DNA of 64,000 bases from positions 1-64,000 of the forward strand of contig JBFXDX010000006.1 in the NCBI GenBank assembly GCA_050180705.1. The letters run 5' to 3'. A program made the position numbers and the translations under genes. The notes beneath the pieces were generated by a model. The model ran no database searches. It saw nothing but the letters and a program-made list of their open reading frames with translations, and was not told the DNA's origin. This document shows, piece by piece, positions 1 to 8,322 of the stretch. Source of the DNA: SB25 sp050180705 (GTDB taxonomy: Bacteria > Bacteroidota > Bacteroidia > Bacteroidales > Tenuifilaceae). How positions within the stretch are numbered: position 1 is the stretch's first letter; every line of letters begins with the position of its first letter.

Positions 1-1
1 A

Positions 2-118
2 AAAAGAAAGATGGGATTGGCTAAAAGAATTCAAAAACAAATGGCTAAATTTGATATAAAACCGGAAGAAATTGGAGTTAGTAACTCATTGATTCCTAAT
101 TATAATTTTTTACGTTAG
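2..118 (+). CDS. C-terminal end of an unrecognised gene (partial)
   Basis: An open frame runs from the window edge to a TAG at 116-118 and gives the last 38 residues of a protein whose beginning lies outside the window. The visible tail is basic and hydrophilic (start KRKMGLAKRIQKQ, end NSLIPNYNFLR) and contains no motif I recognise. It is on the same strand as typA, but a TAnnTTTG promoter box separates the two, so they need not be co-transcribed. It could be a chance frame, although the absence of stops up to the edge and the ordinary composition make a real gene end more likely. Confidence 0.5.
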   Translation, partial: KRKMGLAKRIQKQMAKFDIKPEEIGVSNSLIPNYNFLR

Positions 119-146
119 TCATAATTAAAAAGTGAATATTTAGCTG

Positions 147-154
147 TACCTTTG
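147..154 (+). promoter_or_regulatory. Bacteroidota -7 promoter box upstream of typA
   Basis: TACCTTTG matches the consensus TAnnTTTG and lies 23 bases before the typA ATG. No convincing TTG element is visible at -33. Inferred from motif and position only. Confidence 0.55.
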
Positions 155-177
155 CGCCCTCAAAAAAAATTACCTAC

Positions 178-1980
178 ATGCAGGGGATAAGAAATATTGC
201 GATTATTGCGCACGTGGATCATGGGAAGACCACCTTGGTTGACAAGATGATTATTCAGGGAAAACTTTTCAAGGATCATGAAAAGCCTGGAGAATTAATT
301 CTCGATAGTAACGATTTGGAACGCGAGCGCGGAATTACAATTCTTGCCAAAAACGTTTCTGTAAACTACAAGGGATACAAGATTAACATTATTGATACTC
401 CAGGTCACTCCGATTTTGGTGGAGAGGTTGAGCGCGTGCTTAACATGGCCGATGGAGTGTTGCTTCTTGTTGATGCTTTTGAAGGAACAATGCCTCAAAC
501 TCGCTTTGTGCTTCAAAAAGCACTTGCATTAGGATTAAAACCTATTGTTGTGATTAATAAGGTTGATAAGCCAAACTGCCGACCCGAGGAGGTTCAAGAG
601 CAGGTTTTCGATCTTATGTTTAATCTTGATGCAACAGAGGAGCAGTTAAATTTTCCTACAATTTATGGTAGTGCCAAGCAAAACTGGATGTCGGATGATT
701 GGCGTACACCATCAAGTGATATCACACCTCTTCTCGATAAAATTATTGAGTATGTTCCAGCTCCAAAACAGCTAAAGGGAACGCCTCAATTGCTTATAAC
801 ATCACTGGATTATTCTAGTTATGTTGGCCGAATTGCTATTGGCCGTTTGCATAGGGGTACTCTAACTGCGGGCCAGTCAGTTTCATTGGCAAAGCATAAT
901 GGACAGGTTATTAGAACAAAGGTGAAGGAACTTCTTGTTTTCGAAGGTCTGGAAAAACGTAAGGTTGAAACAGTTGTTTCGGGTGATATTTGTGCATTGG
1001 TTGGTATTGATAATTTTGAAATTGGTGATACTGTTGCCGATCTCGAAAATCCAGAACCACTTCCAACCATTGCTGTTGATGAGCCTACAATGAGCATGCT
1101 TTTCACCATTAACGATTCTCCTTTCTTTGGTAAGGATGGTAAGTTTGTTACTTCTCGACATATTAAGGATAGACTTGATAAGGAACTTGAGAAAAATCTT
1201 GCATTGCGAGTGGATAGTACTGATTCTGCCGATTCGTTTATGGTTTATGGTCGAGGTGTACTTCATTTATCTGTTCTTATTGAGACAATGCGCCGTGAGG
1301 GATACGAGTTACAGGTTGGACAGCCAAAGGTTATTATTAAAATGATTGGTGGCGAAAGGTGCGAGCCAATCGAATTTTTGACTGTTGACTTGCCAGAAGA
1401 TGTTTCGGGAAAGGCTATAGAGCAGGTTACCCGTCGTAAAGGAACGTTGTTGACCATGGAGCGTCGTGGCGATAGAATTCACTTGGAGTTTGAGATCCCC
1501 TCAAGAGGTATTATTGGTTTGAGAAATATATTGCTAACCGCCACTGCTGGAGAGGCAGTTATTGCACATCGTTTTAAGGACTTTGAACCTTATCGAGGCG
1601 AAATTGAAACCCGAGTTAACGGTTCGCTAATTGCAATGGAGAGTGGGACATCCTATGCTTGTGCTCTGAATAAATTGCAGGATCGTGGATGTTTCTTTGT
1701 CGATGAACATGAAGAGGTGTATGCTGGACAGGTTATTGGCGAAAATAGCCGCGCTGGTGATATTGTAGTAAATGTCACAAAGTCCAAGAAATTAACTAAT
1801 ATGCGTGCATCGGGTTCAGATGAAAAGGCATTCCTTGCACCACCTCGTAGATTTAGTCTAGAGGAAGCATTGGAGTATATTCAGGAAGATGAGTATGTTG
1901 AAATTACTCCTAAAGCAATGCGTTTACGTAAAATTTATCTCGATGAGAATGAACGTAAGCGTCGATCAAAAAATAGTTAA
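178..1980 (+). CDS. typA: Ribosome-associated translational GTPase TypA/BipA
   Basis: TypA/BipA is an EF-G-like GTPase that binds the ribosome and supports 50S assembly and growth under stress. The 600-residue product has the usual family length. The G domain is at the N terminus, with the P-loop AHVDHGKTTL (about residues 11-20), the switch II motif DTPGHSD (about 73-79) and the specificity motif NKVDK (about 127-131). EF-G-like domains II, III and V follow, then the TypA-specific C-terminal domain. The start ATG at 178 leads directly into the conserved MQGIRNIAIIAHVDHGKTT. A TAnnTTTG box lies just upstream. The gene stands alone between promoter boxes at 147 and 2071. Confidence 0.97.
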   Translation: MQGIRNIAIIAHVDHGKTTLVDKMIIQGKLFKDHEKPGELILDSNDLERERGITILAKNVSVNYKGYKINIIDTPGHSDFGGEVERVLNMADGVLLLVDAFEGTMPQTRFVLQKALALGLKPIVVINKVDKPNCRPEEVQEQVFDLMFNLDATEEQLNFPTIYGSAKQNWMSDDWRTPSSDITPLLDKIIEYVPAPKQLKGTPQLLITSLDYSSYVGRIAIGRLHRGTLTAGQSVSLAKHNGQVIRTKVKELLVFEGLEKRKVETVVSGDICALVGIDNFEIGDTVADLENPEPLPTIAVDEPTMSMLFTINDSPFFGKDGKFVTSRHIKDRLDKELEKNLALRVDSTDSADSFMVYGRGVLHLSVLIETMRREGYELQVGQPKVIIKMIGGERCEPIEFLTVDLPEDVSGKAIEQVTRRKGTLLTMERRGDRIHLEFEIPSRGIIGLRNILLTATAGEAVIAHRFKDFEPYRGEIETRVNGSLIAMESGTSYACALNKLQDRGCFFVDEHEEVYAGQVIGENSRAGDIVVNVTKSKKLTNMRASGSDEKAFLAPPRRFSLEEALEYIQEDEYVEITPKAMRLRKIYLDENERKRRSKNS

Positions 1981-2070
1981 GAAATTCGGCTATTTTGTCG
2001 ATTAAACCTTAACTTTTAGCGTATAGCATATATATTTTAGGCTCATTTTTTTGATTGTTTGTATTTTTTA

Positions 2071-2078
2071 TAACTTTG
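2071..2078 (+). promoter_or_regulatory. -7 promoter box for the yceD-rpmF-plsX-fabH operon
   Basis: TAACTTTG fits TAnnTTTG and has TTTG about 17 bases upstream (2050-2053). It lies 20 bases before the GTG start at 2099, implying a very short leader. Confidence 0.55.
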
Positions 2079-2098
2079 CACGTTGTTTTTGAAGAGTA

Positions 2099-2635
2099 GT
2101 GGGAACTATATTAAGCACATATTCAATTAATTTCAAGGGACTTAAACTTGGAAAGCATTCGTTCGAATTTGATCTAAACGATGATTTTTTTCGTGAGTTT
2201 GAGGAAGGTGAGATTAGCAAAGGGCAATTAAAAGCCATTGTGGAATTAAACAGGCAGAACCTTTTACTTGAGTTTAAAATCAAAATAAAAGGAACTGTGC
2301 AGGTTGTTTGCGATAGATGCTTGGAGGTGTTTGATTTACCAACAACCTTTAGTGGAGATTTATTTGCTAAAGTTGGATCTGTTGCAGAGGAGGAAACTGA
2401 TGATGAGATTATATTTCTTTCGGAGGACGATTATGAAGTTAACCTTGCTCAGTATCTCTACGAAAGTGTTTGTTTAAGTTTGCCGTTACAGCGATATCAC
2501 GGATTAAATGGTACAAAGGCCAGTGATTGTGATAAGGAGATGTTGGCAAAGATGAACGTAACCAACGAAAGCGAAAGCACAGACGATGATATTGATCCCC
2601 GCTGGGATGCTTTAAAGAAATTGAAGAAAAACTAA
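2099..2635 (+). CDS. yceD: DUF177/YceD family protein
   Basis: This 178-residue acidic protein belongs to the DUF177 (YceD) family, which in other bacteria is linked to 23S rRNA/50S accumulation. A CxxC pair (Cys71, Cys74, in VVCDRCLEVF) sits in the conserved region where the family places it. The acidic C terminus ends DPRWDALKKLKK, also typical of the family. The start appears to be GTG at 2099: no ATG fits, and the promoter box ends only 21 bases earlier. Position immediately before rpmF-plsX-fabH is the classic neighbourhood and strengthens the call. The exact biochemical activity of the family is not established. Confidence 0.9.
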   Translation: MGTILSTYSINFKGLKLGKHSFEFDLNDDFFREFEEGEISKGQLKAIVELNRQNLLLEFKIKIKGTVQVVCDRCLEVFDLPTTFSGDLFAKVGSVAEEETDDEIIFLSEDDYEVNLAQYLYESVCLSLPLQRYHGLNGTKASDCDKEMLAKMNVTNESESTDDDIDPRWDALKKLKKN

Positions 2636-2660
2636 GTTTTACTAATTAATAAGTTGAAAA

Positions 2661-2846
2661 ATGGCACATCCAAAATCAAAGATTTCTAAGCAGAGAAGAA
2701 ATAAACGTAGAACTCACTACAAAGCTAGTACTCCTACTTTATCAACCTGCTCAAACTGTGGCACTGCTGTTGAGTATCACAGGGTATGCCCAGAGTGTGG
2801 TTTTTACCGTGGAAAACAAGCTATTGAAAAGGCAGTTAATGCCTAA
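2661..2846 (+). CDS. rpmF: 50S ribosomal protein L32
   Basis: The 61-residue basic protein is L32, a small component of the large ribosomal subunit. It begins MAHPKSKISKQRRNKRRTHY, the typical N terminus, and carries a four-cysteine zinc ribbon (Cys30, Cys33, Cys43, Cys46). This is the zinc-binding C+ form rather than a zinc-free paralogue. It lies 25 bases after the DUF177 gene and 31 bases before plsX, within the operon that couples ribosomal protein and fatty-acid synthesis genes in many bacteria. Confidence 0.97.
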   Translation: MAHPKSKISKQRRNKRRTHYKASTPTLSTCSNCGTAVEYHRVCPECGFYRGKQAIEKAVNA

Positions 2847-2877
2847 TAATATCAACCATTAACTAGCACAATTAGTG

Positions 2878-3819
2878 ATGAGGATTGGTGTTGATGTTAT
2901 GGGAGGAGATTTTGCACCCGATGCTGTTGTGTCGGGTGCAGTTTTAGCCCTTCAACATCTTAATGCCGATGAGAGAATAGTTCTCTTTGGCAATCAGGAT
3001 GTTATTGTTGATCTCCTTAAGAAGGAGAATGTTAGTCCTGATAAATTTGATATCATCCATACCTCCGAGGTAATTGAGATGGGCGATAACCCATCCAAGT
3101 CTTTTGCAAAAAAAACCGACTCAAGCATTGTAAAAGGTTTTATGGCTCTTGTATCTGGTAAAATCGATGGTTTTGCCAGTGCTGGTAGTACCGGTGCAAT
3201 GATGGTTGGTGCAATGATGGTTATTAAGCAAGTTCCTGGTATAATTCGCCCTGCAATTGCAGGATTTATTCCAGTATCGGACAATAAGGTTAATCTTTTG
3301 CTCGATGTTGGCTTGAATCCCGATTGCCGTCCTGATGTATTGTACCAATACGGAATTCTTGGCTCAATTTACGCAAAGCGTGTTTTAGGTATCGAAAATC
3401 CTAGAATTGCCTTGTTAAATATTGGCGAAGAGGAAGAAAAAGGGAATTTGGTTTCGAAAAGTGCTTTTGAGTTGATGAAGGATTCCTCCGACTTTAACTT
3501 TGTTGGTAATGTTGAAGGACATCATCTATTTCATGATAAAATTACCGATGTTGTTATCTGCGATGGATTTGTCGGAAATATCGTACTAAAAGAAGCCGAA
3601 GCATTTTATCATTTGCTAAAGAAATTTACACCTGAAAATAATTTTATAGAGCGTTTTAACTCCGAGAATTACGGTGGTACTCCTGTTCTTGGAATTAATA
3701 AGCCTGTAATAATCGCTCATGGAGCATCGAGCCCCAAAGCAATAATGAACATGATTATTCAAACTCGTGAGGTTATTTCATCCGAAATTTGCGAGAAAAT
3801 TAAACAAGCATTCAGCTAA
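2878..3819 (+). CDS. plsX: Phosphate acyltransferase PlsX
   Basis: PlsX converts acyl-ACP to acyl-phosphate, the acyl donor for the first step of phospholipid synthesis at the inner membrane. The product (313 residues) opens with the family signature MRIGVDVMGGDFAPDAVV and has the glycine/alanine-rich segment ASAGSTGAMMVGAMM (about residues 97-111) and the motif VICDGFVGNIVLK (about 225-237). A GTG codon lies directly before the ATG (2875), but the ATG at 2878 gives the conserved MRIG start. The stop overlaps the fabH start in the sequence TAATG, which indicates translational coupling. Confidence 0.96.
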   Translation: MRIGVDVMGGDFAPDAVVSGAVLALQHLNADERIVLFGNQDVIVDLLKKENVSPDKFDIIHTSEVIEMGDNPSKSFAKKTDSSIVKGFMALVSGKIDGFASAGSTGAMMVGAMMVIKQVPGIIRPAIAGFIPVSDNKVNLLLDVGLNPDCRPDVLYQYGILGSIYAKRVLGIENPRIALLNIGEEEEKGNLVSKSAFELMKDSSDFNFVGNVEGHHLFHDKITDVVICDGFVGNIVLKEAEAFYHLLKKFTPENNFIERFNSENYGGTPVLGINKPVIIAHGASSPKAIMNMIIQTREVISSEICEKIKQAFS

Positions 3820-4829
3820 TGGGAAAAATTACTGCCGCAATCACAGGTGTTGGGGGATATGTACCCGACTATATTCTTACCAATGAAGAACTCAGCCGTA
3901 TGGTTGATACCACCGATGAGTGGATTATGACTCGTATTGGTATTAAAGAACGTCGAATTCTTAAGGGAGAGGGGTTAGGTACTTCGGATATGGCTGTTCA
4001 TGCTGTAAACGATTTGCTCCGTAAGACCAACACCAAGCCCGAAGAAGTGGATATGTTGATTTGTGGTGTAGTTACTCCAGATATGCAGTTTCCTGCAACA
4101 GCAAATATTATTAGCGATAAATGTGGTATAAAGAATGCATTTGGCTTTGATATGAATGCGGGTTGCTCTAGTTTTCTTTATGCTTTGGTTACAGCTTCAA
4201 AATTTGTAGAAACCGGTAATCGCAAGAAAGTTGTAGTAGTTGGTGCCGATAAAATGTCATCAATTACTGATTATACCGATCGTGCTACTTGTCCTATTTT
4301 TGGAGATGGTGCAGGTGCTGTGCTTTTAGAACCAACTCAGGATGGTTATGGAGTAATGGATTCCATTTTACATGTTGATGGTTCTGGACGTAAACATTTA
4401 CATCAGGTTGCAGGTGGTTCTTGCTACCCATCTTCTATCGAAACTGTTACAAAACGTCAGCATTACATCTACCAAGAGGGACAGCCTGTTTTTAAAGCAG
4501 CGGTATCCAACATGGCTGATGTATCAGTTGAGATGATGCAGCGCAATAATATAACCCCAGAAACTTTAGCTTGGCTTGTGCCTCATCAGGCTAACATGCG
4601 AATAATTGAGGCAACTGCTCATCGAATGGAAATTAGTAAGGAGCAGGTTATGATTAATATTCAGCGTTACGGTAACACTACCAGTGCTACAATTCCATTG
4701 TGTCTTTGGGAGTGGGAGTCGCGTTTGAAAAAAGGTGACAATATTATTATTGCAACTTTTGGTGCTGGCTTTACATGGGGATCTGCTTATGTGAAATGGG
4801 CATACGATGGAGATAAAGTGGTGAAGTAA
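3819..4829 (+). CDS. fabH: Beta-ketoacyl-ACP synthase III (FabH)
   Basis: FabH condenses acetyl-CoA with malonyl-ACP to start type II fatty-acid synthesis. The 336-residue protein has the complete thiolase-fold catalytic triad: Cys116 in DMNAGCSSFLYAL, His256 in LVPHQANMRI and Asn286 in RYGNTTSATIP. The start codon overlaps the plsX stop by one base. A strong hairpin terminator follows 21 bases after the stop, closing the yceD-rpmF-plsX-fabH operon. Confidence 0.97.
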   Translation: MGKITAAITGVGGYVPDYILTNEELSRMVDTTDEWIMTRIGIKERRILKGEGLGTSDMAVHAVNDLLRKTNTKPEEVDMLICGVVTPDMQFPATANIISDKCGIKNAFGFDMNAGCSSFLYALVTASKFVETGNRKKVVVVGADKMSSITDYTDRATCPIFGDGAGAVLLEPTQDGYGVMDSILHVDGSGRKHLHQVAGGSCYPSSIETVTKRQHYIYQEGQPVFKAAVSNMADVSVEMMQRNNITPETLAWLVPHQANMRIIEATAHRMEISKEQVMINIQRYGNTTSATIPLCLWEWESRLKKGDNIIIATFGAGFTWGSAYVKWAYDGDKVVK

Positions 4830-4850
4830 TATTTTAAATATTTAGTCCAG

Positions 4851-4880
4851 GCCGAGAATTATCGATTCTCGGCTTTTTTG
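4851..4880 (+). terminator. Intrinsic terminator after fabH
   Basis: A perfect 9-bp stem (GCCGAGAAT / ATTCTCGGC) with a 5-base loop is followed directly by six T. Confidence 0.9.
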
Positions 4881-5080
4881 TTTTTGATATTTGGCTACTT
4901 CTTCTGTTTTGGAAAACTCACTGTATTCAATTTTATTGCTCGATATGGTTCGCGAATTGTCTAAATATTAGGCATAGTATTTGATAATGCTTCTGTCGAA
5001 AAATGTATTAATTTCTTTATTTTAAGTATTTTTAATAATTTTATGTGCGTTACGAGTTTAACATACTAATTTAATATCAT

Positions 5081-6127
5081 ATGAAACGTATAATTTCCAT
5101 TTTACTCTGCGTCCTTACCATTTCGTTTGTTTCGTTTGCAGGCGACGAGGATGCATTAAAACAGAGTATTGCTACTATTGCAAAGGAGTTGGTGGTAAAA
5201 CATCCTGGCAGTTCAAGGGCTAAAGTTGCAATTCTGCAATTTCGAACAAATCAAAATAAAGTAACGCCTTTTAGTTCCTATGTTCAGGATCAATTACTAA
5301 TGAATTTTCAGAATACACGATTCGAGGTTATTGATCAGAACGAAATAAATAAAATAGTTGATGAGTATGGTTGGGATCTTTCTAAGTGTACGAATTTTAA
5401 AGTGTATTCCGAACTGAGTGAGATTATCTTCCGTAAAATAGGCATGGTGCCTAGTGCTTTCATTTATGGACAGATCAATGATAATGATGAAACTATTACT
5501 CTTACAGGTTATGTAGTTCCAAATGGTCTTAAAAGCACTAATATTTCATCAACGCAAATATTTAATTCGAGTGCAGTAACCGATAAACTTTTGGGTAAAC
5601 CAGTGCGTCAGCCTAAAATAGAGGAGCCTAAAGTTGTGGTTGTTGAAAAACCGGTAGTAGTAGAGAAACAAGTTATTGTCGAAAAACAGGTAGTTGTTGA
5701 AAAGCCCGTTTATATTGAAAAACCGGTTTATGTAGAAAAAGAAGAGAGTAAGCCTGTTGTTGAAGCAAAAACTGAGTATGCTCAGAAAATTGGGAACTTA
5801 GAATTTGAAATGACCGATATTACGTTTAAAGGCGATAGAGTTGAAGTTGGCTTAAGGATTGTAAATAATCAATCTGATGATAAAATTAATTATATTGAGA
5901 GTCGTTTTATAGATGATCAGGGTAATGAGTTTAAGAGTAGTTATGTTAGCAACACTTTCCGTCATCGAGAACTTATTGAGAAAGTGGCAATTAAAGGAAC
6001 TATTACTTTTGATGGTGATAATATTGATAAGTCGCAAACTATGGCAGTTATAGAAATTAGTGTGTTTGATTCAACCAACTCGTTGATGGGTACACTTAGA
6101 TTTAGAAATGTTCCAATTGCTAAGTAG
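5081..6127 (+). CDS. Secreted CsgG/FlgO-like protein with hexapeptide-repeat linker
   Basis: The 348-residue product starts with a signal peptide (about residues 1-20, cleavage near FAGDE, no lipobox cysteine). Residues about 25-170 resemble the CsgG/FlgO/TolB-N type alpha/beta domain: SRAKVAILQF begins the first strand, and RFEVIDQNEINKIVDE is the hallmark strand-helix. Residues 189-220 form a linker of about five hexapeptides with the pattern EK-[PQ]-V-[VIY]-[VI]. The last 110 residues look like a small beta-sandwich (GDRVEVGLRIVNNQSDD). The protein is likely periplasmic or surface-attached. It is a single gene with its own terminator. The fold assignment is inferred from pattern, and the function is unknown. 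Confidence 0.72.
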   Translation: MKRIISILLCVLTISFVSFAGDEDALKQSIATIAKELVVKHPGSSRAKVAILQFRTNQNKVTPFSSYVQDQLLMNFQNTRFEVIDQNEINKIVDEYGWDLSKCTNFKVYSELSEIIFRKIGMVPSAFIYGQINDNDETITLTGYVVPNGLKSTNISSTQIFNSSAVTDKLLGKPVRQPKIEEPKVVVVEKPVVVEKQVIVEKQVVVEKPVYIEKPVYVEKEESKPVVEAKTEYAQKIGNLEFEMTDITFKGDRVEVGLRIVNNQSDDKINYIESRFIDDQGNEFKSSYVSNTFRHRELIEKVAIKGTITFDGDNIDKSQTMAVIEISVFDSTNSLMGTLRFRNVPIAK

Positions 6128-6158
6128 ATCGATTCCTTAAAGTTTATAAATTGTATAG

Positions 6159-6186
6159 AGGCTGCGTTATGCAGCCTTTGTTTTTG
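6159..6186 (+). terminator. Terminator after the CsgG-like gene
   Basis: A 7-bp stem (AGGCTGC / GCAGCCT) with a 5-base loop is followed by TTGTTTTTG. Confidence 0.8.
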
Positions 6187-6189
6187 TGT

Positions 6190-6225
6190 AGATAAAAGAA
6201 AAACGCCTTGCATGTACAAGGCGTT
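6190..6225 (-). terminator. Terminator of the tRNA-Gln transcript
   Basis: On the minus strand a 9-bp stem (AACGCCTTG / CAAGGCGTT) with a 6-base loop is followed by TTTCTTTTATC, starting about 6 bases after the tRNA 3' end. Confidence 0.85.
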
Positions 6226-6230
6226 CTCTG

Positions 6231-6301
6231 TTGACCTACCAGGATTCGAACCTAGACTAACAGAACCAAAATCTGCTGTGCTACCATTACACCATAGGTC
6301 A
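6231..6301 (-). tRNA. tRNA-Gln (anticodon TTG)
   Basis: The minus strand folds as a complete cloverleaf: 7-bp acceptor stem TGACCTA / TAGGTCA, 4-bp D stem, anticodon stem GCAGA / TCTGT around the loop TTTTGGT with anticodon TTG, 4-base variable loop, and T arm CTAGG-TTCGAAT-CCTGG. The discriminator base is A and the CCA end is not encoded, so it must be added after transcription. The gene has its own promoter (6329-6359) and terminator (6190-6225), so it is a single-gene transcript. Confidence 0.97.
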
Positions 6302-6328
6302 ATCCTATGCGCTTTTGGAAAAGCACGG

Positions 6329-6359
6329 CAAAAGTAACACTAAATTTTCTTTATCCAAA
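6329..6359 (-). promoter_or_regulatory. Consensus Bacteroidota promoter for tRNA-Gln
   Basis: On the minus strand TTTG (6359-6356), a 19-base spacer and TACTTTTG (6336-6329) reproduce the TTTG-N19-TAnnTTTG consensus exactly. The -7 box ends 27 bases before the mature tRNA 5' end. Confidence 0.85.
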
Positions 6360-6387
6360 TTTTTATTCAAACTTTTTGATTTTTTAA

Positions 6388-7962
6388 TTACTGTCGTTTT
6401 TCTCTCAATCCGTTTTTTGTCATTGTCCAGGTTTTACCAATCATTTCATCGGGCCAATAGTTGCAGTAGGGTTGATTGTAATCTAAAAGATCTAGAACAG
6501 TTGAATCTAAGTAAACACTACTTCCTAGTGGCAGGTTAAGAATAAGCGTGATGTCTTGGTTTTTCCACTTGATGTTATTTGGTAGAGTATAAGTTGGATC
6601 GATTGTAATGGTTGAATCTTGGATAGTGTAATTGTATATAATTTCAGATGCATTTTGTTTGGCTAGTGTTTTATTACCACCTCTAGCTTTTTTTATCAAG
6701 GTAATGTTTGGGCATTGCTCATCCGATTTTTCTATAATTAGATTTGGCTTTCCTGAAATAGTTTTTTTGCCATTTTGAGTAGTCAATGTTAAGTCGAAAA
6801 AGTTGTAATGTATATTTGATTCGTCGTACTGGAAATCGTTGTTATATTTGATGGATTTTAAGATGATCTTGTTTTGGTTACTATTTGCTGATGCATCTAG
6901 GCTAATTGTATTTACAACGCTCTCGCGAATTGTTAAACTGCGTGCTTGAAAGAAAACTGTTAATGCTAGCGTTACAACAGCAGCAACCCAAACAACAGCA
7001 GCAACCACTCCAATTATACCATCGCGGGCTTTAAAGCGGAATATTATCCTAAATCCAGCGTATATTAGTGCTACTACAGGTATTGCTAGTATTAGGAATA
7101 TTGGAATTGTTACCCATATGCTGCTGCTAATATCGAACATTGAGGTTATGAACTCGTTTATTGAAAAACCGCCAACCTCAGGAGCTATCCAACTAAGTAC
7201 ATATCCACCAAAAAATAGAGTTCCAATTAGGACAATAAAGGTGAAAAGCATTGAGGTGATAATTATTATGCCTATAATTATTGCAATAACTTTAAAAACT
7301 ATAAGCAATGCTTTTAGGCACCAATAGGCGATTTGTCCAAGAAAGTTCATGAATTTCTCGAAGAAGTTTTTAGGCTCCGCTTTCTTTATATTTTTAGTTA
7401 CCATGTCTATCTCTTCCTTTAGGTTCTTCTCTATATTGGAGAGTGTTACAGGTTCGCCTTTCATCTCTAGTTTTTGCTTTGGCGAAATTGCTTTTGGGGT
7501 CGCAATCCAAAGTATTAAATAGAGTAGTAATCCAAACCCTTTAAGGAAGAATATAAGAACGAAAAGCAGCCTTATTACAATGGGATCTATTGCAAAGTAT
7601 TCTGCTAATCCAGAACAAACACCGGCAATAATTGAGTCTTCTGGACTTCTGTACAATCGTTTCTGTATTTTATTACTACTAGGCTTTTGATTATACTCAG
7701 TGTTTTCTCCAATTTCTTCGGGTTTCCCTAATTGGTTAATCACCTCTTCAACCATTGCAAGGGTTACTACTTCTTGTTTTTCTAGTTTTGAAGCAAAAAG
7801 TTCAGAAATCCGTTCCTCAATATCACTTAGTGTTTCACGGGCTTCGGTTCCATTGCCCAGTCTAGTTTTTAGTTCATCGAGGTAGTTGTTTAGCGCATTG
7901 TATGCGTCTTCGTCTAGGTTGTATGAAAATCCACCAATATTAACTTTAATTGTTTTTTTCAT
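6388..7962 (-). CDS. Large PspC-domain membrane protein
   Basis: The 524-residue product begins with a conserved module also found in the small PspC gene of this operon (MKKTIKVNIGGFSYNLDEDA to GKPEEIGE, about residues 1-87). A PspC domain follows (YRSPEDSIIAGVCSGLAEYF, then a transmembrane helix and LWIATPKA, about 100-160). Further membrane segments span about 210-340, and a beta-rich C-terminal region (about 345-524) probably faces the periplasm. PspC proteins take part in phage-shock/envelope-stress signalling. Start chosen at MKKTIKV (7962), 19 bases after the padR stop; a longer frame to 8007 would run into padR. It is the last gene of the pspC-padR-pspC operon. Confidence 0.88.
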   Translation of the reverse strand: MKKTIKVNIGGFSYNLDEDAYNALNNYLDELKTRLGNGTEARETLSDIEERISELFASKLEKQEVVTLAMVEEVINQLGKPEEIGENTEYNQKPSSNKIQKRLYRSPEDSIIAGVCSGLAEYFAIDPIVIRLLFVLIFFLKGFGLLLYLILWIATPKAISPKQKLEMKGEPVTLSNIEKNLKEEIDMVTKNIKKAEPKNFFEKFMNFLGQIAYWCLKALLIVFKVIAIIIGIIIITSMLFTFIVLIGTLFFGGYVLSWIAPEVGGFSINEFITSMFDISSSIWVTIPIFLILAIPVVALIYAGFRIIFRFKARDGIIGVVAAVVWVAAVVTLALTVFFQARSLTIRESVVNTISLDASANSNQNKIILKSIKYNNDFQYDESNIHYNFFDLTLTTQNGKKTISGKPNLIIEKSDEQCPNITLIKKARGGNKTLAKQNASEIIYNYTIQDSTITIDPTYTLPNNIKWKNQDITLILNLPLGSSVYLDSTVLDLLDYNQPYCNYWPDEMIGKTWTMTKNGLREKRQ

Positions 7963-7981
7963 TTTGGTAATATTATATTGG

Positions 7982-8311
7982 TTAAGAGTTATTTTGAATA
8001 GTTTCAACTGTTTTTACCAGTTCATCCCAGCCACTTAGCAGTTCTTCGAGATAGGCTTTTCCCTGATCGGTTAATGAGTAATATTTTCTTGGAGGACCCT
8101 GTGGTGATTCTTCCCATCGATAACTTAGCAATCCTGCATTTTTTTGTCGCGTTAGTAAAGGATATAGAGTTCCTTCAACTATAATCATTTTTGCCTCTTT
8201 TAGTTTATTTATCAGATCATTCGCATATGCGTCGCCACGCGATAGAACCGATAAAATGCACAACTCCAAAACTCCCTTTCGCATTTGTGCTTTTGCGTTT
8301 TCTATTTCCAT
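7982..8311 (-). CDS. PadR-family transcriptional regulator
   Basis: The 109-residue protein has the PadR winged-helix pattern: RKGVLELCILSVLSRGDAYA at the N terminus, IVEGTLYPLLTRQKNAGLLS for the recognition helix and wing, and GPPRKYYSLTDQGKAYLEEL at the C-terminal side of the DNA-binding domain. It is one of the short PadR proteins without a long C-terminal domain. It lies between two PspC genes with gaps of 11 and 19 bases, so it is co-transcribed and probably autoregulates this operon. The inducing signal cannot be read from sequence. Confidence 0.92.
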   Translation of the reverse strand: MEIENAKAQMRKGVLELCILSVLSRGDAYANDLINKLKEAKMIIVEGTLYPLLTRQKNAGLLSYRWEESPQGPPRKYYSLTDQGKAYLEELLSGWDELVKTVETIQNNS

Positions 8312-8322
8312 TTTTTATGTTT

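Noticed and set aside
883..1266. Minus-strand frame of 127 codons inside typA
   Set aside because: It is antisense to highly conserved typA sequence and lacks protein-like features.
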